From JACRLV01 sp045863555 (GTDB lineage Bacteria > Planctomycetota > Phycisphaerae > UBA1845 > Fen-1342), in contig BTUU01000018.1 in the NCBI GenBank assembly GCA_045863555.1, forward strand, positions 1-64,000: a DNA stretch of 64,000 nt, read 5' to 3'. The position numbers were made by a program, and so were the translations under genes. Below the pieces are notes generated by a model, which saw only the letters and a list, made by a program, of their open reading frames with translations, was not told the origin of the DNA and did not search any database. Of the stretch, positions 14,962-24,285 are shown in pieces (positions within the stretch are counted from its first letter, which is position 1; each line of letters begins with the position of its first letter).

Positions 14962-17226
14962 ATGCACCGGGCCATCACGAGTCTGCTGCTGGCGACCCTG
15001 CTCACCGGGCTTTGCGCGGCCGCGGGCAGCGCGGGCGATCGGATTGTGAACGGCGACTTCGAGGGCGGGGAGGCTGGAAAAGCGCCGGAGGGCTGGTCTG
15101 TGCCGACGCCGGGGTACCGGGCTGAGGTCACGGAAGGCAAGCCCGGGCAGGGGAAACGCAGTGCGCGGATCGCCCCGGCGGAAGGCCAGCGCGCGGCGTT
15201 CGGGAACCTGATGCAGTCGGTCGATGCGAAGGATTATCGCGGCAAGAGGGTGCGGTTGCGCGCGGCGGTGCGGGTCGAGGGCGGCGAATCGGGGCGGGCG
15301 CAGCTCTGGCTGCGCGAGGACCGGACGAGCGAGGCGCGCGGCTTCTTCGACAACATGGGCGACCGGCCGATCCGCAGCGAAGAGTGGGGTCATTACACGA
15401 TCGAGGGATCGCTGCGGGACGACGCAGCGTCGCTGAATTTCGGGCTGATGGTGCTGGGCGGGGCGACGGCGTGGCTGGACGACGTGACTTTGGAAGTTCT
15501 CGGGGTGGCCGAGGTGACGGCGGAGCCGGCGCGGGAGATTTCGAATCGGGGGATCGAGAACATTGCGGCGTTTGCGAGGCTGACGGGCTACGTGCGGTTT
15601 TTCCATCCCTCGGATGCGGCGGTGGAGCTCGATTGGGATCGCTTTGTCTACGAGGGGGCGCGGGTGGTCGAGTCGGCGGCGAACGCCGAGGAGCTGGTGC
15701 GAAAATTACGCGAGCTTTTTGGCCCGATCGCGCCGTCGGTGGTGATCCATGTGAAGAACGGCCGCGCTGCGGAAGCGACGGATCCGCTGGTCAAGGGTGA
15801 GCGGGCCGCGCGGTGGGTGCATCACGGCCTGGGGCCGCGCGAGCGCGGGCAGCAGAGCGTGTACGCGAGTCGCGTCGAGCGGGCGACCGTTGACGACGAG
15901 GGAAAGTTGCCGACGGGCTGGCCGGACGCGGGCGCGCCGTATCAGGCGGATCTGGGCGGCGGCGCGGCGTGTCGCGTGCCGCTGGTTGCCAAAAGTGAAC
16001 AGAAAGGGCCAGAAACTGCCGCGAGCCGGGAGAGCGCGGGCAAACCGAACTATTCCGGCGAGGACCGGGCGACGCGGATCGCGGCCGTCGTGCAACTGTG
16101 GACGCCGCTGCAGCATTTTTATCCGTATTTCGATGTGACCAAAACAGATTGGGATGGGGCGCTGGTCGAGGGGTTGCGGCGGGCGGCGGTGGACAAGGGT
16201 GAGCGCGAGTTTCTGAAGACGCTCCGCTGGATGGTGGCGCAGCTTCGCGACGGGCATGGCGGCGTTTATCACAACTTCGACGATGCGATCGCCGTGCCGC
16301 CGCTGGCGCTGGATTGGATCGAAGGGCGATTGGTGGTGACGGCGGCCGAGGGCGCGGCGGCGGAGGGCGATGACGCGATCGGTCGAGGCGCGGTCATTGA
16401 GACGATCGACGGCCGGCCGGCGGCGGATGTGCTGCGCGAATGCGAGGGGCTGATCAGTGCAGCGACGCCGCAGTGGGCCCGGTCGCGGGCGCTTCGGGAG
16501 GTTCTGGCCGGGCGCGAGGGGACGAAGGTGACGCTCGGCGTGACGCTGGCGGACGGGACGAAGGTGGAGCGGTCGGTGGTGCGGAGCGCGAACAAGCACG
16601 CGACGCGCGAGGCCCGGCCGGGGGCGGTGGAGGAGATCCGGCCGGGCGTCTGGTATGTCGACATTGACCGGCTGGCGGAAGGGATGCTGAAGAATCGCTG
16701 GAAGGAGCTCGCGTCGGCGAAGGGCGTGATCTTCGACCTGCGCGGGTATCCGTCCAGCGGCGAGGCGTGGACGATCCTCGGACACCTGACGGACGAGCGG
16801 ATCACGTGTGCCCAGTGGCTGATCCCGAATGTGAAGCGGCCGGACCACAAGGACATGGAGTTCAACAAAAGCAACTGGCCGGTGATGCCGCTGAAGCCGC
16901 GGGTGAAGGGGAAAGTGGCGTTCCTGACGGGCGGCGGGGCGATCAGCGCGGCGGAGACGCTGATGGGGATCGTGGAGCATTACAGGCTGGGCGAGATCTT
17001 CGGCGGGCCGACGGCGGGGACGAACGGGAATGTGAACACGCTGCAACTTCCGGGCGGTTACAACGTCGCGTTCACGGGCATGAAGGTGCTGAAGCATGAC
17101 GGGGCGCAGCATCACGGCGTGGGGATTCAGCCGACACGGCCGGTGTTGCGGACGATTGCGGGTGTGCGGGCGGGGCGGGATGAGGTGCTGGAGGCGGCGG
17201 CAGCGTGGATTAGCGGGAGCGATTAG
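14962..17226 (+). CDS. S41-family peptidase with N-terminal carbohydrate-binding-like domain
   Basis: A 754-residue exported protein starting with a signal peptide (MHRAITSLLLATLLTGLCAA). The ATG at 14962 follows GGAGG at spacing 7. Residues 30-180 resemble a jelly-roll binding domain (IVNGDFEGGEAGKAPEGW). The C-terminal third is an S41 (tail-specific/tricorn-core) protease: a PDZ-like segment (IDGRPAADVLRECEGLI) and the catalytic core with KGVIFDLRGYPS and GGGAISAAETLMG, where the Ser is the likely nucleophile. It probably degrades periplasmic or surface proteins. Its stop overlaps the stop of the convergent gene at 17223 by 4 bp. Confidence 0.85.
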   Translation: MHRAITSLLLATLLTGLCAAAGSAGDRIVNGDFEGGEAGKAPEGWSVPTPGYRAEVTEGKPGQGKRSARIAPAEGQRAAFGNLMQSVDAKDYRGKRVRLRAAVRVEGGESGRAQLWLREDRTSEARGFFDNMGDRPIRSEEWGHYTIEGSLRDDAASLNFGLMVLGGATAWLDDVTLEVLGVAEVTAEPAREISNRGIENIAAFARLTGYVRFFHPSDAAVELDWDRFVYEGARVVESAANAEELVRKLRELFGPIAPSVVIHVKNGRAAEATDPLVKGERAARWVHHGLGPRERGQQSVYASRVERATVDDEGKLPTGWPDAGAPYQADLGGGAACRVPLVAKSEQKGPETAASRESAGKPNYSGEDRATRIAAVVQLWTPLQHFYPYFDVTKTDWDGALVEGLRRAAVDKGEREFLKTLRWMVAQLRDGHGGVYHNFDDAIAVPPLALDWIEGRLVVTAAEGAAAEGDDAIGRGAVIETIDGRPAADVLRECEGLISAATPQWARSRALREVLAGREGTKVTLGVTLADGTKVERSVVRSANKHATREARPGAVEEIRPGVWYVDIDRLAEGMLKNRWKELASAKGVIFDLRGYPSSGEAWTILGHLTDERITCAQWLIPNVKRPDHKDMEFNKSNWPVMPLKPRVKGKVAFLTGGGAISAAETLMGIVEHYRLGEIFGGPTAGTNGNVNTLQLPGGYNVAFTGMKVLKHDGAQHHGVGIQPTRPVLRTIAGVRAGRDEVLEAAAAWISGSD

Positions 17227-18152
17227 TTCCGTTGGTCAAACACCCTCACGGGCGATCTCGCGCGGGCATCTGAGTAGCAGACTCGCGGCGCGAGGAGCGT
17301 GCCACACTCAGGACAGCGGCCGCTCACGTTGCCGGTCAGGTTGTATCCGCATCGGAGACACGACCCGGGCGGTGACCGGCGGCGCAGTGCCAGAATCAAC
17401 GCGAGCGGCGGCACGAGCGGAAGCCAAAGAGGCATGACCCATGCGGACCAGGTGCCCCATGTCGAGACTGCGTTGGATTCCGTGTGGGGGCACAGAAACT
17501 GAACGAAACGGTAGCTATTACCGTCCACCCATCGTGCATGCAGGAATGGCGACATCCCAAGGTAGGGGAATTCGCCCGGTTCGGCAGAGAGCGTCCAGAG
17601 CGCTCCGTCCGATACCGTGTACTGGGTGCCGACGCCGTTGTCGTAGACAAGCCAGCCACGGGTTGCGAGCAGCCAGGCCGCTGCGGCTACGAATGCGATC
17701 AGCCAACACAACGTGAGGATCCGACGACGCAGCGTGTCGCGAGTGCACACCAACTGGCGCGCCGCGTAGATTTGCCGGGTAAGTGGCGCCCACGATAAAA
17801 GTATGCAGAGGGGTAGCCAGAGTGGAATCGAAAGAGTCCACCATGTTCCGAGCGGCGATTCGTGCTCACGGTGGAGTTGAGGAAGCCATCGCTCCGCTCC
17901 GGGGTTCCAGAACACATGCGACCGACGCCAATCCGGTGAATCACCGTTATCGATTTCCTCCCACGTGGGGCCGAACGTTCCGGGTCCGCTCTCCGTGATC
18001 CATTGCAGAGTGAGGCAGCCTCTCGAGAGCACGATGCGAGCGCGACCTTCCCAGACATAGCAGAATGTGAAAAGCAAGCTCGCGAGCGCCGCGAGCGCGA
18101 TGATGATTGCGATGCTCAAGCGGACCGGGGATTGGCGGAGGGCGGCGCGCAT
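17223..18152 (-). CDS. membrane protein with C-terminal zinc ribbon
   Basis: A 309-residue protein with about four predicted transmembrane segments (near residues 15-35, 110-120, 145-170 and 235-260) and a zinc ribbon of the form CLRCGYNLTGNVSGRCPECG close to the C-terminus. The loop between segments contains Trp-rich patches (WITESGPGTFGPTWEE). It belongs to the same planctomycete-type family as the protein at 6531-6905. Function unknown. Base composition is lower in GC than the flanking genes, like the other zinc-ribbon proteins here. Confidence 0.72.
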   Translation of the reverse strand: MRAALRQSPVRLSIAIIIALAALASLLFTFCYVWEGRARIVLSRGCLTLQWITESGPGTFGPTWEEIDNGDSPDWRRSHVFWNPGAERWLPQLHREHESPLGTWWTLSIPLWLPLCILLSWAPLTRQIYAARQLVCTRDTLRRRILTLCWLIAFVAAAAWLLATRGWLVYDNGVGTQYTVSDGALWTLSAEPGEFPYLGMSPFLHARWVDGNSYRFVQFLCPHTESNAVSTWGTWSAWVMPLWLPLVPPLALILALRRRSPPGSCLRCGYNLTGNVSGRCPECGTLLAPRVCYSDARARSPVRVFDQRN

Positions 18153-18186
18153 TTAGTCGCCTGCGTTGCCGCCCGCGATGGAGCGA

Positions 18187-19065
18187 CTATTTCGAGGCCT
18201 TGGGGACTTCGGCCCCGTAGCCGAGCAGATCATACAGTTCCTGCCGCGTCTGCATGCGGTCGAGGATCGCTTTCTGCGTGCCGTGGGCTTTGAGTTCCGC
18301 GAGCGCGGTCTCCACTGCCTTCATCGCGCACCGCATCAGCGTCACCGGGAAGATCACCATGCGGTACCCCATGGCCGCGAATTCGTCGACGGTGAGATAC
18401 GGCGTCTTGCCGAATTCGGTCATGTTGGCGAGGAGCAGGTGCGGGCGCGATGCGCCGGCGGGCGTCATATCGCGAGCGAAGCGGGCGAATTCGTCGCGGC
18501 CTTCGAGGGCTTCCGGGAAGATCGCGTCCGCGCCGGCTTTCAGGTATGCCTGGGCCCGCTCGACCGCGTCGTCGTAGCCCGTGACGCCGCGGGCGTCGGT
18601 GCGGGCGATGATGAGAAAGTCCGGGTCTTTGCGGGCGGCAGCGGCGGCCGCGATCTTCTCGACGAACTCTTCGCGCGGGACCAGCGACTTGCCCGAGAGA
18701 TGGCCGCAGCGTTTGGGAAATTCCTGGTCTTCGAGGTGCATGCCGCTGAGGCCGGCGCGTTCGAAATCTTCGATCGTGCGGGCGGCGTTTTCGCTGCCGC
18801 CGAAGCCGGTGTCGGCGTCGCTGATGATCGGCACGCTCGTGACGGCCGCGCAGCGGGTGGCGTGGAGCGTGGCTTCGCTGAGCGTGGTCAGGCCGACGTC
18901 GGGCACGCCGAGCAGGCCGTTGGCGAGCGTCGCGCCGGAGAGGTAGATGGCTTCGAAGCCGGCGCGCTCGATGGCGCGGGCGGTCAGGGCGTTGAATGCG
19001 CCGGGGAGAACGACGGTTTTTTCACTCAGCAGGCGACGCAGGCGGGCGGAGCGGGATTCGGGCAT
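18187..19065 (-). CDS. prpB: isocitrate lyase/PEP mutase family enzyme, methylisocitrate-lyase-like
   Basis: A 292-residue TIM-barrel enzyme. It has the family's catalytic loop EFPKRCGH (Cys of KRCGH near residue 122), the metal-binding SDADTGFGG, and HLEDQ. Methylisocitrate lyase cleaves 2-methylisocitrate to pyruvate and succinate in propionate breakdown; related enzymes act on dimethylmalate or phosphonopyruvate. No prpC or prpD is adjacent, so substrate and symbol are tentative. The start at 19065 (MPESRSARLRRLL) matches the usual N-terminus; a further upstream Met adds 27 unlikely residues. Confidence 0.83.
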   Translation of the reverse strand: MPESRSARLRRLLSEKTVVLPGAFNALTARAIERAGFEAIYLSGATLANGLLGVPDVGLTTLSEATLHATRCAAVTSVPIISDADTGFGGSENAARTIEDFERAGLSGMHLEDQEFPKRCGHLSGKSLVPREEFVEKIAAAAAARKDPDFLIIARTDARGVTGYDDAVERAQAYLKAGADAIFPEALEGRDEFARFARDMTPAGASRPHLLLANMTEFGKTPYLTVDEFAAMGYRMVIFPVTLMRCAMKAVETALAELKAHGTQKAILDRMQTRQELYDLLGYGAEVPKASK

Positions 19066-19176
19066 GTCTTCACCACCGTGGGCGATTCGATTCTCCGGAA
19101 ACCACCCCGCGACCGGCGCGCTCGGGTGATGGGTTCTACCCCGCACTCGCCTGCGCGGTTCGGAAACCGGGCCGCG

Positions 19177-19626
19177 TCACGTCCGCGCGGGTTCGAATGA
19201 CGGCCCGATCGGCCGGCGGCCGGAGAAACCCTCTTCCCACTCGTGCCAGTGGGTGATCTTTTCCTCGCCCGGCCGCCAGCAGAGCCAGACGCGGCGGCCT
19301 TCGTGTACGGCGGGGAAGTCGATCAGGCCCATCGCCCAGTCCTTGAGCTCGCAGCCGATCTCGACGAGTTCCTGCTGAAGGCCGTTAAGCCGGTCGGCGA
19401 GGTGCTCGATCTCGGTGCGAAGGCGATCGGTCTCTTCGGTCGGGGTCGTGTCGGCGAGGCTGTGCCGACGGTCGCGCAGCTCCATCAGCTTGCCGAAGTC
19501 GTGAACGATGTCGGCGGCGATGCGTTTGACGAGCGGGAGCGACCGCTCGGCGGACTGGACGGTGAAAAAGCGCATCGTGCGGTCGCCGTCGAGTATGTCG
19601 GGCGAAGTCGCGCGGTCGGTGCTCAT
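19177..19626 (-). CDS. DUF2203 family protein
   Basis: A 149-residue protein with the DUF2203 pattern: RFFTVQSAERSLPLVKRI at the beginning of the domain, a central helical region, then LKDWAMGLIDFPAVHEGR and WRPGEEKITHWHEWEEGF. The conserved His and Trp residues at the end suggest a binding site, but the family has no known activity. The start at 19626 has GGGGGA at spacing 8; an internal Met at residue 18 is the alternative. Confidence 0.8.
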   Translation of the reverse strand: MSTDRATSPDILDGDRTMRFFTVQSAERSLPLVKRIAADIVHDFGKLMELRDRRHSLADTTPTEETDRLRTEIEHLADRLNGLQQELVEIGCELKDWAMGLIDFPAVHEGRRVWLCWRPGEEKITHWHEWEEGFSGRRPIGPSFEPART

Positions 19627-19741
19627 GCTGAAAATCCCCCGGGAATCCCCGAATCCACCACACGGGAGTATTCCCGCTTGGGCGTGCGGAGTCAATCAGA
19701 CACAAGGCATATTGCGCCGGCCGGGAGCGGGCGAAGCGCTT

Positions 19742-20368
19742 TCACCCGCCGCGGAGCATGGAGTAGAGAAAACCGCCGCACTGGCAGAGCGTCCAGAGTC
19801 CGCAGACCGGCAGGCTCAGCCAGGCGCGCCAGTTGGCGTCGCGGCTCGCCCGGAGGCTGACGATGGCGAAGATGAGGCCGCCGAGGGCGAAAAAGATCGA
19901 TCCGAGGTAGGTCATGGGGATCGCGGGCTTTGAGGGCACGAGTTCCATCAGCTTTTTTTCGAATTCGGCCTGGTCGAACACCGTCGGTTGGGTCATCGCG
20001 CCCGGGGGCAGCAACTGCATGTAGAGTGCGACGACGAGGTAGAAAAAGACGCCGAGCATGACCACCATCGTGGCTGCGCAAAATAGCGCAACGTTGCCGT
20101 AGGTGGCGGCGGATTTCTGCTTGAGCGTGGTTGTGTATCCCACATGGAGCGGGGGCAGCGGGAGCGGCTGGGCGGGGTAGTCGCCGGGCGGCGGCGGGGG
20201 GGGCGTGCCGGGGCGGGCGATCGGGACGGAATCATCGCTGGACAGGGTCGATTCCATCGGGACCGTGACGACGCGGTTGCAATAGGGGCACTGGGCGGCC
20301 TTGCCGGCGAACACATCGTCGACTTCGATCGGGTTCCGGCAGCCCGCGCATGCAAACTGAATGGCCAT
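19742..20368 (-). CDS. zinc-ribbon and membrane protein
   Basis: A 208-residue protein. The N-terminal zinc ribbon (CAGCRNPIEV...QCPYCN, residues 7-31) is of the MJ0042/planctomycete type. A Pro-rich linker (residues 50-75) follows, then two or three transmembrane segments (VALFCAATMVVMLGVFFYLV, YLGSIFFALGGLIFAIVS). The ATG at 20368 is preceded by AGGAG at spacing 8. No function is known. It is divergent from the glucan phosphorylase gene. Confidence 0.75.
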   Translation of the reverse strand: MAIQFACAGCRNPIEVDDVFAGKAAQCPYCNRVVTVPMESTLSSDDSVPIARPGTPPPPPPGDYPAQPLPLPPLHVGYTTTLKQKSAATYGNVALFCAATMVVMLGVFFYLVVALYMQLLPPGAMTQPTVFDQAEFEKKLMELVPSKPAIPMTYLGSIFFALGGLIFAIVSLRASRDANWRAWLSLPVCGLWTLCQCGGFLYSMLRGG

Positions 20369-20482
20369 TCGGCGTTCTCCTGAGTTCGGGATGATAGCGT
20401 CAGCGGGCGACCGCTGGGGCGGGCGACTCGAAGCCGCCGGCCGCGGCACAAATCCGGGATCGCGCCTCGTGGCCGCCGGAGC

Positions 20483-20511
20483 GTGACCCGGCGCGGCGCA
20501 GCGCCTATAGT
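20483..20511 (+). promoter_or_regulatory. candidate promoter of the glucan phosphorylase gene
   Basis: GTGACC (20483-20488) and TATAGT (20506-20511) with a 17-bp spacer. The predicted start near 20518 gives a 26-nt leader containing a GGAG-type ribosome-binding site. Confidence 0.5.
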
Positions 20512-20543
20512 CCGCGCTTTTCCCGAAGGACGGAGCCGACCCG

Positions 20544-22661
20544 ATGGCAAGAACTGCAAGGACCGCGCCAAATACCGGTGACATCCAACAGCGGCTGCTC
20601 GAACTCGCCAGAAATCTGCACTGGACCTGGCAATCGAACACGCGGCGCCTGTTTGAAGGCCTTGACCCGCAGGCCTGGAACGCGGCCGGCCGCAATCCGA
20701 TCGCCGTGATCGAAGGTCTTCCGGCCCACCGCTGGGCGGCGCTGGCCGGGGACAGCGCGTTTCTTGGATCGCTCGCGGCCTGCGAGCGGGACCGGCGCGA
20801 CTATCTGACCGGCAGGCCGTGGTTTACGCGGGCGGCGGCTGGCAGCGCGCGGAAGCTGAAGGTCGCGTACTTCTGCTCGGAATATGCGATCGACGACTGC
20901 ATGCCGCAGTACGCGGGCGGGCTGGGGGTGCTGGCGGGGGATCATCTGAAAAGCGCCAGCGACCTGGGCATCCCGCTCGTCGCGGTCGGCCTGCTCTACC
21001 ACTGCGGCTACTACCAGCAACAGCTCCTCGCCGACGGGTCGACGCGGGTGGTCTTCCCGCATTTCGATTTTTCGAAGTGGCCAATCAGCGACACAGGGGT
21101 GCGGGTCGGCGTGCCCATCGGCTCGCGCGAGGTCGATGTCGCGGTCCTGCGGGCCCAGGTCGGCCGCGTCGATCTCTTCCTGCTCGACAGTGACGTGAAG
21201 ACGAATCGCCCGGCCGATCGGCGGCTGACGGAGGCGCTGTACATCGGCAGCGATGAGGTGCGGATTCAGCAGCAGATCCTGCTGGGGATCGGCGGCGTGC
21301 TGGCATTGGAAAAGCTTGGTGTGAAGCCGACGGTCTATCACCTGAACGAGGGGCACGCGGCGTTCTGCCAGCTTCAGCGGCTGCGCGGGCTGATGGGCCG
21401 GGGCGTCGAGCTGATCGACGCGATCGAAAAACTGCGGGCGGCGACCGTTTTCACGACGCATACGCCGGTGCCGGCCGGGAACCAGCGGTTTGCGAACAAC
21501 CTGGTGATGAAGCACCTGGGGCCGATCGCGGCCGAACTGGGCATGGAGCGGGAGACGTTCCTGAGCCTGGCTCGCGAGAACCCGGACGACCGCAAGGAGC
21601 CGTACTGCATGACCGTGCTGGCGCTGCGGCTGAGCGGGCACTGCAACGGCGTCGCGGCGCTGCATGGCGAGGTTTCGCGGAAGATGTGGACGCGGGTGTA
21701 CAACGCGGAATCGGCGGACGAAGTGCCGATCGGCCATGTGACGAATGGCGTGCATTCGCGGACATGGCTCGCGCCGGAGATCGAGCCGCTGTATGAGCGG
21801 TACCTGAAGCCGAAGTGGAACCAGGCCGGGCCGGATGAGGACTGGTGGGCGGGGGCCGATCGGATTCCGCCGGCGGAGTTCTGGAAAGTGCGGAATCTGC
21901 TTCGGGCGCGGCTGGTCGGGTTCATCCGGGAGAAGCTGCGCGAGCAGATCCTGCGGCGGTTCGGGCCGGTCGAGGATCTCCGGGCGGCGGCGCGGACGTT
22001 TGATGAGAACGCGCTGACAATCGGGTTTGCGCGGCGGTTCGCGACGTACAAGCGAGCGCCGCTGATTTTCCGCGACGCCCGGCGGATCGCGGCGATCCTG
22101 AACGATCCGCAGCGGCCGGTGCAGCTTGTCTTCGCGGGGAAGGCCCATCCGGCGGACCTCGGCGGGCAGGCGTTTGCGCAGGAGATCTACAAGCACGCGG
22201 CATCGGCGGGGCTGCGCGGGCGGGTCGTGATCCTCGAGAACTATGACATGCAGATGGGGCGGCTGCTGACGAGCGGGTGCGACGTGTGGCTCAACAACCC
22301 GATCCGGCCGCAGGAAGCGTCGGGCACGAGCGGGATGAAGCCGCCGCTGCACGGCGGGATCAACTGCTCGATCCTGGACGGGTGGTGGCCGGAGGGATAC
22401 GACCGGCGGAACGGCTGGGCGATCGGCGATGGGCGGGAGTTGAAATCGCAGGCGGCGCAGGATCGCTACGACGCGGGCTGCATCTATGAGCTGCTGGAGA
22501 AGGAGATCGTGCCGCTGTTTTACCGCCGCGGGCGCGACGGCGTGCCGGCGGGGTGGGTGAAGATGGCGCTGCATTCGATGAAGTCGATCTGCGCGCTGTT
22601 CAGCACGAACCGGATGCTGGCGGAGTATACGGAGCAGTATTATTTGCCGGCGCATGGGTAG
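20544..22661 (+). CDS. glgP: alpha-glucan (glycogen) phosphorylase, short archaeal/bacterial type
   Basis: A 705-residue GT35 enzyme that releases glucose-1-phosphate from glycogen or maltodextrin. The pyridoxal-phosphate site is EASGTSGMKPPLHGG (Lys of TSGMK near residue 600). An N-terminal DUF3417 segment (LARNLHWTWQSNTRRLFEGL) marks the shorter phosphorylase group rather than the 800-residue E. coli GlgP type. Other conserved stretches are YFCSEYAIDDCMPQYAGGLG and TFTTHTPVPAG-like VFTTHTPVPAGNQRF. It is a single gene with its own promoter. It may share glucose-phosphate metabolism with the GH65/HAD pair at 48556-52266. Confidence 0.93.
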   Translation: MARTARTAPNTGDIQQRLLELARNLHWTWQSNTRRLFEGLDPQAWNAAGRNPIAVIEGLPAHRWAALAGDSAFLGSLAACERDRRDYLTGRPWFTRAAAGSARKLKVAYFCSEYAIDDCMPQYAGGLGVLAGDHLKSASDLGIPLVAVGLLYHCGYYQQQLLADGSTRVVFPHFDFSKWPISDTGVRVGVPIGSREVDVAVLRAQVGRVDLFLLDSDVKTNRPADRRLTEALYIGSDEVRIQQQILLGIGGVLALEKLGVKPTVYHLNEGHAAFCQLQRLRGLMGRGVELIDAIEKLRAATVFTTHTPVPAGNQRFANNLVMKHLGPIAAELGMERETFLSLARENPDDRKEPYCMTVLALRLSGHCNGVAALHGEVSRKMWTRVYNAESADEVPIGHVTNGVHSRTWLAPEIEPLYERYLKPKWNQAGPDEDWWAGADRIPPAEFWKVRNLLRARLVGFIREKLREQILRRFGPVEDLRAAARTFDENALTIGFARRFATYKRAPLIFRDARRIAAILNDPQRPVQLVFAGKAHPADLGGQAFAQEIYKHAASAGLRGRVVILENYDMQMGRLLTSGCDVWLNNPIRPQEASGTSGMKPPLHGGINCSILDGWWPEGYDRRNGWAIGDGRELKSQAAQDRYDAGCIYELLEKEIVPLFYRRGRDGVPAGWVKMALHSMKSICALFSTNRMLAEYTEQYYLPAHG

Positions 22662-22689
22662 CGCAGCAGTTCGGCATCTAGAGAGGTGC

Positions 22690-22857
22690 ATGCGAAGAAG
22701 GCGCCGCGATCCGGTCGTTGAAGAAGTTCGCCGCATTCGTGCCAAGATCTGGCAAGAGGCCGGGAATTCCTTTGAAGGGTTGATCCGCTGGTTGGACGAG
22801 CACGCCCCCGTCTCGACGAGAAAACCAATCTCGCGTCGCCGCCGACCACGCACTTGA
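22690..22857 (+). CDS. small antitoxin-like protein, 55 aa
   Basis: Starts MRRRRRDPVVEEVRRIRAKI, a pattern shared by a common group of short basic/acidic proteins (DPVVEEVR-R-R) often annotated as antitoxin-like or hypothetical. No toxin gene follows. An AGAGAGG sequence lies just before the ATG, at rather short spacing. The ending is very basic (Arg/Pro-rich). It lies between glgP and the zinc-ribbon protein gene in the same direction. Reality of the gene is likely; function is not known. Confidence 0.55.
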   Translation: MRRRRRDPVVEEVRRIRAKIWQEAGNSFEGLIRWLDEHAPVSTRKPISRRRRPRT

Positions 22858-22909
22858 GGTGCCGCGGCCCACGGAGAAAAATCGCACGTCACAACCTGGT
22901 CGGAACTCA

Positions 22910-24181
22910 ATGTTGGAGCCTTCAGACTACCAACCCGCCGGTTTCTGCCCGAAGTGCGGCTACCGCATCGATCCCGGCAGATGCCCCGAGTGTGGACGAG
23001 CCGTCAAACGGCCGTGGCGGCGTCATCCGCGAGTAGTTCGCCGATACCGGCGGCTCACGATCCTCCTTGTTTTGATGGGTTTGGGATTTGCGGGGTGGAA
23101 ATACGCACCGGGCCTCGCTGCGCGGTACGCACCGTCTTATGCACTCGTTTGGGTATATGAAACTGATCTCGTTGGCGCAGACTGGGCGGACTCCGCGCTA
23201 CATGCGCGCGTCAAGGCAGCATTCCTTACGGAAGGCCTCGCTACTCGAAACGCGGTCGACGAATTCGAAGCACGAGCCCAACGCGCCAGGGGTCCGGACT
23301 GGGGCGGCCAGTACTACCATGCGATGCTCTGGATGATCAGCGCACGAAGGTTGCTGCTTACAGATTCGCATTTCATGTGGGACTTCCCGGCGATGGGGCA
23401 AGGACCCACGCTAATCGGATCCATCGCATCGTTTGACGGCCAAACGCTACGACTGAACATGGCGGTCGACCGATCCGCGTCCCGCTGGTTACGAACCAAG
23501 GCGGTCTGGTATGACTCGGAATTGACACTGATCCGCTGGGGCGACTGGCGCTACCTGGTAGCCGACGAGGAACTTGTCGATTTCTGCAATGATGTGAACG
23601 GCGGTGAACCGCTCGACGAATTCCATCTCACTCGGAACCCAGCAGGGCGCGAGGGTATTGCCGAGAGTGCCGGACGACCACGAGCGGATCACCCACCGCA
23701 GCTGCCGCCTCCGTTTGACCGGTACCTGCTCGCCGAACCTCTCGAATTGCGCGTTGCCTCGGCGCAGCCGCGCGCCGTGCCCACCCGCGGAAATATCGCG
23801 CGATTCGCGCGACAGGCAATGCACTGGGGAAAGGTTTCGACCCGAATCTACGACCTCGAGTTAAATCGCGACCCCGACGACCCGGTGTTTGTGGGAATGC
23901 GGCTTTACGCACCGGACCGGCTCGGGATGATGCATATCACGCGAGTCGACGAGCAACGATGCGATGCCTGTTATGTAGAGCTGTCTCCACCCGGATCGAA
24001 CGTGGCACCCCGCTCGGGAGAGCGGTTCTCCACGCTCGCTCCGCCGCCGTTTGCGATCGATTTCAGCCCGGTGTTGGCCACGAGTCGACCCACCGACCCA
24101 TATGAGATCGCGAGACTTCGGCGACGCATACGCATTCAGGATTGGCTCCTTCTGGAACTGGCACGCGAGCTGCGGAAATAG
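22910..24181 (+). CDS. zinc-ribbon protein with single membrane anchor, unknown function
   Basis: A 423-residue protein. Residues 12-32 form a zinc ribbon, CPKCGYRIDPGRCPECG, followed by a basic patch and one transmembrane segment (LTILLVLMGLGFAGWKY). The remaining 350 residues are predicted extracytoplasmic and Trp/Tyr-rich with no recognised domain. It is the mirror image of the proteins at 6531 and 17223, where the ribbon is C-terminal. Base composition is lower in GC than the neighbouring aroB. No good ribosome-binding site precedes the start at 22910; an upstream start at 22859 is possible. Confidence 0.7.
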   Translation: MLEPSDYQPAGFCPKCGYRIDPGRCPECGRAVKRPWRRHPRVVRRYRRLTILLVLMGLGFAGWKYAPGLAARYAPSYALVWVYETDLVGADWADSALHARVKAAFLTEGLATRNAVDEFEARAQRARGPDWGGQYYHAMLWMISARRLLLTDSHFMWDFPAMGQGPTLIGSIASFDGQTLRLNMAVDRSASRWLRTKAVWYDSELTLIRWGDWRYLVADEELVDFCNDVNGGEPLDEFHLTRNPAGREGIAESAGRPRADHPPQLPPPFDRYLLAEPLELRVASAQPRAVPTRGNIARFARQAMHWGKVSTRIYDLELNRDPDDPVFVGMRLYAPDRLGMMHITRVDEQRCDACYVELSPPGSNVAPRSGERFSTLAPPPFAIDFSPVLATSRPTDPYEIARLRRRIRIQDWLLLELARELRK

Positions 24182-24285
24182 CCGGCGTCGCCAGTTATCC
24201 GGCCCCCGCATACGACCAGCGCCGCATGTGGACGATTCACGTCGCTCCGCTATCCTCTAGCGCTCCTGTCACGGAGCGGAATTGC

